Origin: Salipiger profundus
Lineage (GTDB): Bacteria; Pseudomonadota; Alphaproteobacteria; Rhodobacterales; Rhodobacteraceae
Assembly (NCBI RefSeq): GCF_001969385.1
Contig: NZ_CP014796.1
Coordinates: forward strand, 1,319,501 to 1,383,500
DNA length: 64,000 nucleotides
Direction of reading: 5' to 3'
This document shows positions 18,776-28,544 of the stretch, piece by piece (within the stretch, counting starts at the first letter, position 1; each line of letters opens with the position of its first letter). A program made the position numbers and the translations under genes. The notes below the pieces were generated by a model. The model saw nothing but the letters and a program-made list of their open reading frames with translations. It ran no database searches and had not been told where the DNA came from.

Positions 18776-19453
18776 ATGACCTTTTCCCTCGTGGCGCGCT
18801 GCGCCGAGACCGGACAGTTCGGCATTGCCATTTCCTCGTCCTCGCCGGCGGTGGCGGCCCGCTGCGCCTTTGCCCGCGCCGGTGTCGGCGCGGTCGCCTC
18901 GCAGAACGTCACCGACCCCAGGCTGGGGACGAGCGCGCTGGACCTGATGGAAGCAGGCCGCACCGCCGCCGAGGCCATCGCCGCGCTGCAGGCCGAAAGC
19001 GATCACATGGCCTATCGGCAGGTGCTGGCGATCGACGCCACGGGCAGCAACGCCATCCACTCCGGGCCGAACTCGCTGGGGATCTGGACGCAGGCACAGG
19101 GCCGCGACGTCGCCTCGGGTGGCAACCTGCTTGCCAACGATGGCGTGCCGGCGGCCATTGTCGCGGGCTTCGAGACGGCATCGGGCGCGCTCGGAGACCG
19201 GCTGATTGCCGCGATGCGCGCGGGTGTCGCGGCCGGCGGCGAGGCCGGGCCGGTCCATTCGGCAGGCCTGCTGATCGTCGACCGCGAGGCATGGCCCTAC
19301 GCCGAACTGCGCTGCGACTGGATCGACGAGGGCTGCCCGATCGAGGCCATCGCCCGCGCCTGGGAGGTCTACGCGCCGCAGGCGGACGACTATGTCACCC
19401 GCGCGCTCGATCCCCGGGCGGCGCCGTCATACGGGGTGCCGGGCGACGAGTGA
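18776..19453 (+). CDS. DUF1028 family protein (Ntn-hydrolase-like)
   Basis: 225 residues. The start TFSLVARCAETGQFGIAIS and the blocks GAVASQNVTDPRLG, GPNSLGIWTQAQG, VASGGNLLANDGV and LLIVDREAWPYAELRCDW are the DUF1028 signature. The family is thought to have an Ntn-hydrolase-like fold; its substrate is not established. It is the third gene after the monooxygenase and RidA genes and convergent with the LysR gene. Confidence 0.85.
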   Translation: MTFSLVARCAETGQFGIAISSSSPAVAARCAFARAGVGAVASQNVTDPRLGTSALDLMEAGRTAAEAIAALQAESDHMAYRQVLAIDATGSNAIHSGPNSLGIWTQAQGRDVASGGNLLANDGVPAAIVAGFETASGALGDRLIAAMRAGVAAGGEAGPVHSAGLLIVDREAWPYAELRCDWIDEGCPIEAIARAWEVYAPQADDYVTRALDPRAAPSYGVPGDE

Positions 19454-19492
19454 TCGCGCCGTTTCACGCCGAAACAGGGTCGAAATGAGACT

Positions 19493-20440
19493 CTACCCCC
19501 GCCGTCTCGGCGCGTCCGACGGGGCGACCATGCCCGGCACGTAGCTGTCGGAAATGAGATCGCGGCAATAGTCCACGAAGGTCGTGACCAGCCGCGTCGG
19601 ACGTTGCCGTGCCACGCGCAGCAGCCCCATCGTCATGCCCTGCGGCGCCCCGGCGATGCGCACCGCGACCACGTCACGCCCGTCCATCGCCACCGAGTTG
19701 CGCGGCCGCGCGTTGGCGATGCTGTAGCCGAAGCGGTTCGCAACCATGGTGCGCAACACGTCGAACTGCTGCAGCCGGGCGGCGATGCGCGGCGTCAGCC
19801 CCTCGCGGGCGAACAACCCCATGAAATAGTCCCGCGACAACGGCAGATCGAGCAGGATCAGCTCCTGCTCCGCCAGCTCCGCGAGCGTCACAGCCGCCTG
19901 CCCCGCGAGCGGATCGGTCTGCGCCACCATCGCGTAGGGCGCAAGCTCGACGAGCGGCTCGAAGTCGAAACCGTCAGGCACCTCGAGATCGTAGCTCAGG
20001 GCGACATCCAGTTCGGCGCGCTCGAGCCTGTGCAGAAGCTGCGCGTGATCGGCCACCTCCGGCGCCACCCGCACGCCGGGATGATCGGCAGCGAACCCCT
20101 GGGTGATCGCCGGCAGCACCATCGGCGCAAAGGTCAGCAGGCAGCCGACGGAGAGCGTGCCGCCGAGCGTGTCGGTGACCTCGGACGCGGTGTGATAGAG
20201 CCTGTTCGCCTGCTCCACGAGCCGCTTTGCCTTGGTCAGCAACTCGCGCCCGGCGGGCGTGAGCGAGAGCCCCTGCGCGTGACGCCGCAGGAAGAGTTGC
20301 GCGCCGAGTTCGGCTTCGAGCTGCGAGATCGCCGCCGAGATCGACGGCTGCGAGATGCTGATGCGCTCGGAGGCCAGCGTGATCGACCCGGTTTCCGCCG
20401 TGGCGATGAAATACTCGACCTGTCGCAGGGTGAACCGCAT
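19493..20440 (-). CDS. LysR-family transcriptional regulator
   Basis: 315 residues. The N-terminal winged HTH has TLRQVEYFIATAETGSITLA and ISISQPSISAAISQLEAELG; the C-terminal effector domain (about 90-300) follows. It is convergent with the monooxygenase/RidA/DUF1028 genes, so regulation of that group is plausible but not shown by a shared divergent promoter. The effector is unknown. Confidence 0.9.
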   Translation of the reverse strand: MRFTLRQVEYFIATAETGSITLASERISISQPSISAAISQLEAELGAQLFLRRHAQGLSLTPAGRELLTKAKRLVEQANRLYHTASEVTDTLGGTLSVGCLLTFAPMVLPAITQGFAADHPGVRVAPEVADHAQLLHRLERAELDVALSYDLEVPDGFDFEPLVELAPYAMVAQTDPLAGQAAVTLAELAEQELILLDLPLSRDYFMGLFAREGLTPRIAARLQQFDVLRTMVANRFGYSIANARPRNSVAMDGRDVVAVRIAGAPQGMTMGLLRVARQRPTRLVTTFVDYCRDLISDSYVPGMVAPSDAPRRRG

Positions 20441-20461
20441 GCCCTCTCCTGCCTCAGCCGC

Positions 20462-21067
20462 TCATGTCTCGGCGATGACCCAGGGCAGCACCTCGGCGAT
20501 AAGCGCCGCGGTGGCCCGGTCGAAGGCCGCGACGAGGCTGTCGGGCCCGGTGTCCGCCGACTGTTCCACGGCATCGAAGGTGCGGCTTGCGACCACGCTG
20601 GCATCGCGCTCGCGCACGAGCCGCAACATCAGGCGCACCCGCACCTCGGCGGCCTCGCTCCCGGCGACGGGTTCGGCCTGGAAATCGGTGAGCTCGCCCA
20701 GCAGCGCGTAGTCACCGACGCTCGCCAGCGGCTGCCGCCCGACCGAGGTGAAGGCCCCGGTCTCGGCGAGGCTGCGCAGCAGCAGCGTGCGCAGCATCAC
20801 GGGCGCCGGATCGGCCCAGCGCACATCTGGCAGATATTGTGCCTGAAGCCGCGCGGGGCGGACCATGATGCGTTCCGTCGACAACGCCCCGCTGGCGATG
20901 GGCTCCTCGACCACCAGCTCGACGTTGCGCCGCCGCGCGGTGGTCTCGATGCCGGGGGTGCGCAGCTCGTAGATCTCGAGCGGGCGCGCGGCATCGTCGA
21001 GCGCCGAGAGGGCACCGCAGCCGGCGGTGGCAAGAACGAGCGGCAGGAGGGTCAGGCGCATCCACAT
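20462..21067 (-). CDS. ABC-type transport auxiliary lipoprotein (PqiC-like, PF03886)
   Basis: 201 residues. The lipobox LATAGCGAL marks a lipoprotein signal peptide (Cys about 18). The mature part has the PqiC/LolB-like pattern (YELRTPG, IMVRPARLQAQYLPDVRWAD, YALLGELTDF). ATG at 21067 has AAGG 7 nt upstream and lies 4 nt after the MlaD-like stop, so it is the last gene of the MCE operon. It probably acts at the outer membrane end of the lipid transport system. Confidence 0.82.
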   Translation of the reverse strand: MWMRLTLLPLVLATAGCGALSALDDAARPLEIYELRTPGIETTARRRNVELVVEEPIASGALSTERIMVRPARLQAQYLPDVRWADPAPVMLRTLLLRSLAETGAFTSVGRQPLASVGDYALLGELTDFQAEPVAGSEAAEVRVRLMLRLVRERDASVVASRTFDAVEQSADTGPDSLVAAFDRATAALIAEVLPWVIAET

Positions 21068-21071
21068 GGTG

Positions 21072-22808
21072 TTACCTTCGGTATTCCGGAGCACGGGGGT
21101 CAAGGAAGAAGCGGCTCGGGTCGCGCCGGATCTGGCCGATGAGCGCGTCGAGGTTGTCGATCAGAGCGCGGGTCTCGACGGCGAGGCGCCCGAACTGCGG
21201 CAGCGCCGTGGCGGCGAAGTCGCGCACCGCCGGCGAGGCCGCGTCGACCGTGCCCTCGATCCCGGCAAAGGCCGCCTCGGCCGACCGGCTGGCCGAGCGC
21301 AGCTCCTCGGCCACGGCGGGGATCTCGGCGGCGACATCGCCCACCGCCGCCTCGAGCGTATCGAGCGTGCTGCGCAGGCTCGCGGCGATGCCGCCGATCT
21401 CGTCGTTGAGCACGGTGTCGGCGCTGTCGAAGGCCCGCTCGGCGGCGCCCAGCGCGCGGTCGCCGGTCTCGAGCGTGCCGTTGATCGCCGCGAGCGTATC
21501 GTTGGCGTTGGCGAAGGTCTCGCGCGCGTCGGCCAGCGTCTGCACCGCGTCCGAGGCCAGCCCGTCGAGTCTCCCCGAGGCCGAGGAAAGATCGCGGCCC
21601 ACGGTGTCGATGGTGGCCGAGGCCTGCGCGGTCGCCGCGCGGATGTCGTCAAAGATCGCGGCGAGATCGGTGTCGGCGGTCTCGCCGATGCTGCGGATCA
21701 CCTCCGTCGCCTCGGCGGTGGCGGTGCGCAGCTCGGCGATCAGCGCGCTGGCGTCTTCGGCCAGCATCCCGTCGAGCCGCTGCGCCGCGCTGTCGACACT
21801 GCCGGCGGTCTGGTCGAGCGAGGCGATGAGCGTGTCGACGCGCGCAAGGGTCTCCTGCGCCTCCGCCAGCCGCGCGGTGGCGGTACGCCCGGTCTCGGAG
21901 AGAGTCTCGGCCAGTGCCTCGGCACTGTCGGCAAGCGCCGCGAAACGCGTCTCGATACCAGTGACAGAGCCGCTCATCCGCTCGGTCGCGGGCCCAAGCG
22001 TGCCGGTGATGTAGGCATCGGCCGCGCCCAGCGTTCCCTCGGCCCGGTCGAGCGTCGCACCGCCGCGCGCGACCACGCCACGCGTCTCTTCCGACAGCGC
22101 GTTGATCGAGGCGAGCGCCTGTTCAGCCTCGTCAAGCACCCCGCCGAAATCGCGGCTGACCCCGTCGAGCGTGCTGTTGAACCGCTGGATCTCGCTCGCG
22201 AAGGTCGAAACCGCCCCGGTGACGCCCGAGAAATCCTCGAGCGCATCCCCGAAGGAGATCGACGACTGCTCCACGTTGGCAAGGATGTTCTCGATCCGCT
22301 GGCGGTTCTCGCCCCCCATCAGCTCGCGCAGGTCACGCACGAGATCGAGTGTCTCCGACAGGATCTCGGGCGCGTCCTGTGTCAACGATTGCAGCATCGA
22401 GCGACCCGCCTCGATCATCGGAACGCCCTCCTGCGCGTCGCGCAGCAACGGTGCCTCGGGAGTGCCGCTCGAGATGCCGACATAGGCGACGCCGGTCACG
22501 CCCTGCGCCTCGATGGTGGCCACGCTGTCGGTGCGCACCGGTGTCTCGGCGCCGATCTCGACCCGCACGCGGATACGGCCATCGTTCGCAGGGGACAGCG
22601 CGACGCTGACCACCTGCCCCACCGGCAGGCCGGCAAAGCGCACGTCGGAAGCCGCGCTCAGCCCCGACACCGAGTCGAAATCGACGTCGTAATAGGCGAA
22701 CTGCCGGTCGAGCTCGACATTGGCGAACCACAGGAAGAATCCCAGCAGCCCCAACAGGCCGAGGATCGCGAAGGCACCGACGAGAACGTAATTCGCGCGC
22801 GTTTCCAT
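21072..22808 (-). CDS. mlaD: MCE-family substrate-binding protein (MlaD-like) with long helical tail
   Basis: 578 residues. There is an N-terminal TM anchor (YVLVGAFAILGLLGLLGFFLWF), one MCE domain (about 40-120; VSGLSAASDVRFAGLPVGQV, IEAQGVTGVAYVGISSG) and a 430-residue, alanine-rich, predicted helical C-terminus made of related heptad-like stretches. E. coli MlaD is only about 180 residues, so the tail is unusually long, more like Mce-type proteins that may span the periplasm. It lies between the MlaF-like ATPase and the lipoprotein, with 2 and 4 nt gaps. Confidence 0.88.
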   Translation of the reverse strand: METRANYVLVGAFAILGLLGLLGFFLWFANVELDRQFAYYDVDFDSVSGLSAASDVRFAGLPVGQVVSVALSPANDGRIRVRVEIGAETPVRTDSVATIEAQGVTGVAYVGISSGTPEAPLLRDAQEGVPMIEAGRSMLQSLTQDAPEILSETLDLVRDLRELMGGENRQRIENILANVEQSSISFGDALEDFSGVTGAVSTFASEIQRFNSTLDGVSRDFGGVLDEAEQALASINALSEETRGVVARGGATLDRAEGTLGAADAYITGTLGPATERMSGSVTGIETRFAALADSAEALAETLSETGRTATARLAEAQETLARVDTLIASLDQTAGSVDSAAQRLDGMLAEDASALIAELRTATAEATEVIRSIGETADTDLAAIFDDIRAATAQASATIDTVGRDLSSASGRLDGLASDAVQTLADARETFANANDTLAAINGTLETGDRALGAAERAFDSADTVLNDEIGGIAASLRSTLDTLEAAVGDVAAEIPAVAEELRSASRSAEAAFAGIEGTVDAASPAVRDFAATALPQFGRLAVETRALIDNLDALIGQIRRDPSRFFLDPRAPEYRR

Positions 22809-22810
22809 GG

Positions 22811-23605
22811 TCAGTCACCTTCCTTGTCGCGGGGGCCGTTCGCCTCGAAGGCGGCACGGGCGCGCGGCCCGGTGAAATACTCGTGCACCCAAGGGTGATC
22901 GACCTCCTGCATCTGCTGCAAGCTGCCGGTGACGAGAACCCGCCGCTCGGCCAGCACCGCGATACGGTCGCAGGTTGCACGCAGCGTGTCGAGATCATGG
23001 GTCACGAGAAAAACCGTCAGCCCCAGAGACTTGCTGAGATTGCGGATGAGCGCGTCGAAGGCCGCCGCGCCGATTGGATCGAGCCCGGCGGTCGGCTCGT
23101 CGAGAAAGACGATCTCGGGGTCGAGCGCCAGCGCCCGCGCCAGTCCCGCCCGCTTGCGCATCCCGCCGGACAGCTCGGACGGATACCTGTCGCCCGCGAG
23201 GTACCTGAGCCCCACCATCGAGATCTTGAGGTCGGCGAGGGCCGCGCGCACGTCGGGTGCGAGGCCGGGGATCTTCTTCAGTGGCACCTCGACGTTCTCG
23301 CGAACCGTGAGCGACGAGAACAGCGCGCCGTCCTGGAACATCACGCCCCAGCGCTCGTCGAGCGTTTCGCGGGCGGCGGCCGGACCGCCCAGAACGTCGA
23401 CGCCAAAGACCTCGATCCGCCCGGCGGAGGGCCGTTGCAACCCGGTGATCGACCGCAGCAGCACCGACTTGCCGGTGCCCGACCCGCCCACAACGCCAAG
23501 GATCTCGCCACGGTAGACATCGAGGTCGAGCCCCTCGTGCACGACGTTGGCCCCGAACTGGTTGCGCAGGTCGCGCACGCGTATGACCACCTCGGGCGCG
23601 CTCAC
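22811..23605 (-). CDS. mlaF: Lipid transport ABC ATPase (MlaF-like)
   Basis: 264 residues. Walker A GGSGTGKSVLLRS, signature LSGGMRKRAGLARAL, Walker B IVFLDEPTAGLDP and switch VTHDLDTL are all intact. LSGGMRKR is the Mla/MCE-type variant of the ABC signature. Start is GTG at 23605 overlapping the permease stop (GTGA); the frame extending to 23866 only overlaps the permease. It powers the MCE transporter from the cytoplasm. Confidence 0.92.
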   Translation of the reverse strand: MSAPEVVIRVRDLRNQFGANVVHEGLDLDVYRGEILGVVGGSGTGKSVLLRSITGLQRPSAGRIEVFGVDVLGGPAAARETLDERWGVMFQDGALFSSLTVRENVEVPLKKIPGLAPDVRAALADLKISMVGLRYLAGDRYPSELSGGMRKRAGLARALALDPEIVFLDEPTAGLDPIGAAAFDALIRNLSKSLGLTVFLVTHDLDTLRATCDRIAVLAERRVLVTGSLQQMQEVDHPWVHEYFTGPRARAAFEANGPRDKEGD

Positions 23606-24729
23606 AGCCCCACCTGCGCAAAGAAGATGGAGAACAGCGCGTCGGCGACGATCACAGCGAAGATGGCTGTCACCACCGCGTTCGACGTCATCCGCCCAAG
23701 GGACTCGGCGTTGCCCTGCACCTGCATCCCCGCGTGGCAGCCCACCACGCCGATGATGAGCGCGAAGACCGGCGCCTTCACCAGTCCGACGAAGACATGC
23801 GACACGTCGGTGTCGGCGATGAGCCGCGCCCGGAACATCGACGGCGAGATGCCGAGGTCGATCCACGACATCAGCGCGCCGCCGATTAGCCCCATGACGT
23901 TGGCCACCAGCCCGAGGATCGGCAGCATCAGCAGCAGCGCAAGGATGCGCGGCACGAAGAGCACCGTCGCCGGGTCGAGCCCGAGCGTGCGCATGGCGTC
24001 GATCTCCTCGCGCATCTTCATCGAGCCGATGGCGGCGGTGAATGCCGACGCCGTGCGGCCCGCGACGATGATCGCGGTGAGCAGGATGCCCAGCTCGCGC
24101 AGGATCGAGATGGCGATGAGATCGACCACGAAGACCTCGGCCCCGAACTGGCGCAGCTGCGCCGAGCCCTGGAACGCCAGCACCACGCCGATCAGGAACG
24201 CCATGAGCCCGACGATGGGCACCGCGCGCAGGCCGACGTCGTCGGCATGGGCGACGAGCGCGGTGAAGCGGAACTCGCGCGGGTGGGTCACGACGCGCCA
24301 GAGCGCCACGAGGAACAGGCCGAGATAGGCCAGCAGGTCCCGCAGGAAGGCCGCGCCGGTGGCGACCCGCCGTCCGGTGGCCTCGAGCAGCGCGATCAGG
24401 CCACGGTCACGCTCGGCCGGGGTCTCGGGGGCCGGCAGGGCGGCGCGGACGGTGTCGAGCAGCAGAAGCGCCTCGTCGCCCGCGTGGCGCAGCCGGGTGG
24501 TGCCGCCGCGCTGCGCGATCTGCGCCTCGAGCTCGGCCAGCGCCCACGCGCCCGCCGTGTCCATCCTGTCGACACCGGCCATGTCCACCACGAGATCACC
24601 CGCCCCGCGCGCCGGGGCGAGGCTGTCACGCAGCGCGGTGACCGTGTGCACCGTCAGCGCGCCACCCAGCGTCAGGACGCCGGCCGCGCCGTCGCCGCTG
24701 AAATCGCTGGTAAAACCCTCTTCGCTCAT
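23602..24729 (-). CDS. mlaE: MlaE-type permease with N-terminal STAS domain
   Basis: 375 residues. An N-terminal STAS-like domain (about 15-100; VVDMAGVDRMDTAGAWALAE) is fused to the MlaE permease (VPIVGLMAFLIGVVLAFQG, REIDAMRTLGLDP-like EEIDAMRTLGLDPATVLFVP). In E. coli Mla the STAS protein (MlaB) is separate. Start is uncertain: ATG at 24729 gives the cleanest domain edge; ATG at 24768 is also possible. First gene of the four-gene operon. Confidence 0.88.
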   Translation of the reverse strand: MSEEGFTSDFSGDGAAGVLTLGGALTVHTVTALRDSLAPARGAGDLVVDMAGVDRMDTAGAWALAELEAQIAQRGGTTRLRHAGDEALLLLDTVRAALPAPETPAERDRGLIALLEATGRRVATGAAFLRDLLAYLGLFLVALWRVVTHPREFRFTALVAHADDVGLRAVPIVGLMAFLIGVVLAFQGSAQLRQFGAEVFVVDLIAISILRELGILLTAIIVAGRTASAFTAAIGSMKMREEIDAMRTLGLDPATVLFVPRILALLLMLPILGLVANVMGLIGGALMSWIDLGISPSMFRARLIADTDVSHVFVGLVKAPVFALIIGVVGCHAGMQVQGNAESLGRMTSNAVVTAIFAVIVADALFSIFFAQVGL

Positions 24730-24917
24730 CGGGGTCGTCTCTGTCTGGTCCTGTCCACTTCCGCCCATCCTGACCCGGTCCGGGCGGGCTCGCCAGAGCG
24801 TCGCCGGGACCGTGCCGAAGTCTTCTTGCGGGTGCGGCATGATAGGCGCGTTTTGCAGCGCAGGCGATGACTTGCACCGGGAAAGCGGCCCCCTGCCCTG
24901 CGGCAGATCGTGGCGGG

Positions 24918-26360
24918 TCAGCGAGCGCAGACCAGAAGGCCGGCCACGTCGAGATGGATCTCGAGGTGATCCGCCAGCGCGTCGAGTGTCGTCTCTACGC
25001 CGGCGTCATAGCCGCCTTCGGACGCCACACCGAAGCCCCCGAGCCATGCCGCACGGAAGGCATCGTCGCGGAACATGCCGTGCAGGTAGCTGCCCTGCAC
25101 CCGCCCGCAGGCGCTCTCGGCGCCTTCGGGACGCCCCTCGACATGCGCGAAGGGGCGCGCCCGGTCGGGCCCGTCGCTGCGGCCGATGTGGATCTCGTAG
25201 CCGTGGAACCCCTGGCCCGTCGCGGCATGGGTGGCGCGGGTCTCGGTCAGCCGTTTCTCGGCGGTCATCACGGTGTCGATGTCGAGCAGGCCGAGCCCGG
25301 CATCGGTGCCCGCGTAACCCTCGATACCCTCCGGATCCGAGACCGAGCGCCCGAGCATCTGGTAGCCGCCGCAGATGCCCAGCACCCGCCCACCGCGCCG
25401 GTGATGGGCGGCAAGGTCCACGTCCCATCCCTGCGCCCGCAGGAACGCGAGGTCGCCACGCGTCGATTTCGTGCCCGGAAGGATCACAAGGTCGGCATCC
25501 CCCGGAATGGCCCGCCCCGGCCCGAGCATGGTGAGCCGCACCCCCGGCTCCTGCGCCAGCGGGTCGAGATCGTCGAAATTCGCGATCCGCGACAGGCAGA
25601 GGCACACCACGTGCAGCCCCCCTGCCCGCACCGGCGCATCGACGTCGAGGGCATCTTCGGCGGGCAGCTTCCACGCATCGCGGAACCACGGCAGCACGCC
25701 GAAGCCGCGCCAGCCGGTGTGCGCCTCGATCATCGCGTAGCCGTCATCGAAGAGCGACGGGTCGCCCCGGAACTTGTTGACGAGAAAGCCGCGCACCAGC
25801 GCCGCGTCGTCAGGGTCGATCACCGCCTGCGTGCCGACGATCTGCGCGATCACGCCGCCCCGGTCGATGTCGCCCGCCAGCACCACCGGCACGCCCGCCG
25901 CGCGGGCAAAGCCCATGTTGGCGATGTCGCTGCGACGCAGGTTCACCTCGGCCGGGCTGCCGGCACCCTCGACGATCACCAGCTCATGCGCGGCCGACAG
26001 ACGTTCGAAGCTTTCCAATACCCGCGCCATGAGCTGCGGCTTCAGACCGGCATAGTCCCGGGCCCGGGTGGTCATCAGTCTTTGCCCCTGCACGACCACC
26101 TGCGCGCCGACGTCGGTCTCGGGCTTCAAGAGCACCGGGTTCATGTCGGTGTGCAAGGGCAGCCCGCAGGCCAGCGCCTGCAACGCCTGCGCCCGACCGA
26201 TCTCGCCGCCGTCCGCCGTCACCGCCGCGTTGTTCGACATGTTCTGCGGCTTGAACGGTGCGACCGACAGCCCGCGCCGCCGCGCCGCCCGGCAGAGCCC
26301 GGCCACCAGCATCGACTTGCCCACGTTCGAGCCGGTGCCCTGGATCATCAGCGCCGTCAT
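24918..26360 (-). CDS. cobQ: Cobyric acid synthase
   Basis: 480 residues. It amidates side chains of adenosyl-cobyrinic acid a,c-diamide to cobyric acid in cobalamin synthesis. The N-terminal ATP-binding domain has [31 protein letters not shown] and [14 protein letters not shown]. The C-terminal glutamine amidotransferase has the nucleophile motif [10 protein letters not shown] and the His in [11 protein letters not shown] at 26360 overlaps the stop of the upstream HAD gene (ATGA). No riboswitch was seen. Confidence 0.95.
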   Translation of the reverse strand: MTALMIQGTGSNVGKSMLVAGLCRAARRRGLSVAPFKPQNMSNNAAVTADGGEIGRAQALQALACGLPLHTDMNPVLLKPETDVGAQVVVQGQRLMTTRARDYAGLKPQLMARVLESFERLSAAHELVIVEGAGSPAEVNLRRSDIANMGFARAAGVPVVLAGDIDRGGVIAQIVGTQAVIDPDDAALVRGFLVNKFRGDPSLFDDGYAMIEAHTGWRGFGVLPWFRDAWKLPAEDALDVDAPVRAGGLHVVCLCLSRIANFDDLDPLAQEPGVRLTMLGPGRAIPGDADLVILPGTKSTRGDLAFLRAQGWDVDLAAHHRRGGRVLGICGGYQMLGRSVSDPEGIEGYAGTDAGLGLLDIDTVMTAEKRLTETRATHAATGQGFHGYEIHIGRSDGPDRARPFAHVEGRPEGAESACGRVQGSYLHGMFRDDAFRAAWLGGFGVASEGGYDAGVETTLDALADHLEIHLDVAGLLVCAR

Positions 26361-26980
26361 GCGAGACCCAGCCGCGCGGGCAGCGCGTCGCGAGTCTCGT
26401 CGGTGAACCGGAACACCTGCCACCCGCGCGCCTCGGCCGCCGCGATGTTCTCGGCCACGTCATCGACCAGCAGGATGCGGTCCGGCGGCAGGCCCGACCA
26501 CGCCTCGATCCGGGCGAAGAAGGCAGGGTCGGGCTTCGCCGCGCCCACCCGGCCCGAGCAGAAGACCGTCTCGACATGCGCGCCGTAGCCCATCGTCTCC
26601 TCGATGTAGGCGGCCCGGTGGGTCTCGTTGTTGGTGCCGATCACGTGGCGCGCGGGATGCGCCCGCAGCCAGCCCAAGACTTCGGGGTCCGGGTAGGCAT
26701 CCTTTTCGAACCAGTAGTCGAGAAACGCCCGGCCCGTCAGCGGGTGGCCGCGCGCCTCGAGCCAGTCCGAGACATGCGCCAGAAGGTCGATCCGGCCGCG
26801 CAGGATCTCGTCCACCGTGTCGCCGGCAAAAAGGTCGGTCTGCAGGCTGTCCCGCGGAATGCCGAGGTCGGATTCCAGCGTGCGCGTCCAGACCGGGCGG
26901 CCGTTGACCATGTTGGCGTTCAGCACGCCGTCGAAATCCCACACGATCAGCGACGGGGTGTTCTCTGTCTCCTGCGGCAT
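26357..26980 (-). CDS. HAD-superfamily hydrolase
   Basis: 207 residues. HAD motifs in order: VWDFDGVLN (nucleophile Asp and DxD), VIGTNNET, the Lys in [13 protein letters not shown], and [15 protein letters not shown] helical cap sits between motifs I and II (subfamily IA layout). ATG at 26980 is preceded by AGGAGG with 7-nt spacing. Coupled by overlap to cobQ; the substrate is unknown and a link to cobalamin synthesis is not implied by sequence. Confidence 0.85.
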   Translation of the reverse strand: MPQETENTPSLIVWDFDGVLNANMVNGRPVWTRTLESDLGIPRDSLQTDLFAGDTVDEILRGRIDLLAHVSDWLEARGHPLTGRAFLDYWFEKDAYPDPEVLGWLRAHPARHVIGTNNETHRAAYIEETMGYGAHVETVFCSGRVGAAKPDPAFFARIEAWSGLPPDRILLVDDVAENIAAAEARGWQVFRFTDETRDALPARLGLA

Positions 26981-27116
26981 GGCGGGTCCTCCTGACAGGC
27001 TCTCTGTAACCGCGCAGAGCGCTGCTGCGCCACCCCGTGCCCCGAGGTTTGCGCTTGTTCGCCGCGGGGCGCATGTTACCTCCGAACCGATACAGCCCCG
27101 AGCGCAGGAGACACGC

Positions 27117-28355
27117 ATGACCGACAGCCCCATCGACCCGACCCTTCTCGAGCGCCTTGCCGAGGTCTCGGTGCGCACCGGCCTCAACCTGCAGCCGGGG
27201 CAGGAGCTGGTGCTGACCGCGCCGGTCACCGCGCTGCCGCTGGTGCGCGCCATCACCCGCGCCGCATATGCCGCCGGCGCATCACTGGTCACGCCGCTGC
27301 TGACCGATTCCGAGGTCACGCTGGCGCGCTTCGAGACAGCCGGCGACGAGACCTTCGACCTTGCCCCCGGGTGGCTCTATTCCGGCATGGCCGAGGCTTT
27401 CGACCGGGGCGCGGCGCGCATGGCGATCGTCGGCGAGGACCCGATGCTGCTGTCCGAGCAGGACCCGGCCAAGGTGTCGCGCGTGGGCAAGGCGACCTCG
27501 ACCGCCTACAAGCCGGCGCTCGAGAAGATCTCGACCTTCGAGATCAACTGGACGATCTGCGCCTGGCCGGGCGAGAGCTGGGCGGCGCGCATGTTCCCCG
27601 ACCTGCCCACTGGCGACGCGCAGGCGAAACTCGCCGACGCGATCTTCTCGGCCTCGCGGGTGAACACCGACGACCCCGTCGCCGCCTGGGACGAGCACAA
27701 CGCCACGCTGCGCGCCCGGACCAGGTGGCTGAACGAGCAGAGGTTCTCGGCGCTGCACTTCCGCAGCCCCGGCACCGACCTGACCGTCGGCCTTGCCGAC
27801 GATCACGAGTGGCACGGCGGCGCGTCCGAGGCGCAGAACGGGGTCGTCTGCAACCCGAACATCCCCACCGAAGAAGTGTTCACCACCCCCCACGCGCAGC
27901 GCGTCGACGGCACCGTGTGTTCGACCAAGCCGCTGTCGCACCAGGGCAGCCTGATCGACGGCATCGAGGTGACCTTCAAGGACGGGCGCATCGTCGAGGC
28001 CAAAGCCGACAAGGGCGGCGACATCCTGCGCGAGCTCATCGCCACCGACGAGGGCGCCGCGCGCCTCGGCGAGGTGGCGCTGGTGCCGCATTCCTCGCCG
28101 ATCTCGCAATCGGGCCTGCTGTTCTACAATACCCTCTTCGACGAGAACGCCGCCTGCCACATCGCGCTCGGTCAGTGCTACTCCAAGTGCTTCCTCGACG
28201 GCGCGTCGCTGACCGCCGAGCAGATCGCGGAGAAGGGCGGCAATTCGAGCCTCATCCACGTCGACTGGATGATCGGCGGCGCCGAGACCGACATCGACGG
28301 GATCACCGCCGACGGCACCCGCGTGCCGGTGTTCCGCGCCGGCGAATGGGCCTGA
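27117..28355 (+). CDS. M29-family metallo-aminopeptidase
   Basis: 412 residues, the usual length of thermophilic-type aminopeptidases (AmpS/PepS). The C-terminal metal-binding region has LGEVALVPHSSPI, LFYNTLFDENAACHIALG and SSLIHVDWMIGG, matching the conserved Glu/His/His/Asp ligands. ATG at 27117 has GCAGGAG 6 nt upstream. Divergent from the HAD-cobQ pair. A cytoplasmic peptide-trimming role is expected from the family. Confidence 0.9.
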   Translation: MTDSPIDPTLLERLAEVSVRTGLNLQPGQELVLTAPVTALPLVRAITRAAYAAGASLVTPLLTDSEVTLARFETAGDETFDLAPGWLYSGMAEAFDRGAARMAIVGEDPMLLSEQDPAKVSRVGKATSTAYKPALEKISTFEINWTICAWPGESWAARMFPDLPTGDAQAKLADAIFSASRVNTDDPVAAWDEHNATLRARTRWLNEQRFSALHFRSPGTDLTVGLADDHEWHGGASEAQNGVVCNPNIPTEEVFTTPHAQRVDGTVCSTKPLSHQGSLIDGIEVTFKDGRIVEAKADKGGDILRELIATDEGAARLGEVALVPHSSPISQSGLLFYNTLFDENAACHIALGQCYSKCFLDGASLTAEQIAEKGGNSSLIHVDWMIGGAETDIDGITADGTRVPVFRAGEWA

Positions 28356-28544
28356 ACTGACGCCCGGATCCGAAACGATGCGCCTGCCCGAAACCGGGCG
28401 GGCGCGCCCACCGGCGACGGCCTGATGCCTATCTGTGCAGGTATCGCCGTTGGCGGGGCCAGAGGGCCGAAACTGCGGGACGAGGGCGTCAACCGGGGCT
28501 AACGTGAGGCAACTTTTGAACGGCCCCAAGGACTTCGCCCCAAG

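Noticed and set aside
24841..24917. Cobalamin riboswitch near cobQ
   Set aside because: No B12-box-like sequence; the gap is downstream of cobQ and cobQ is coupled to the upstream HAD gene.
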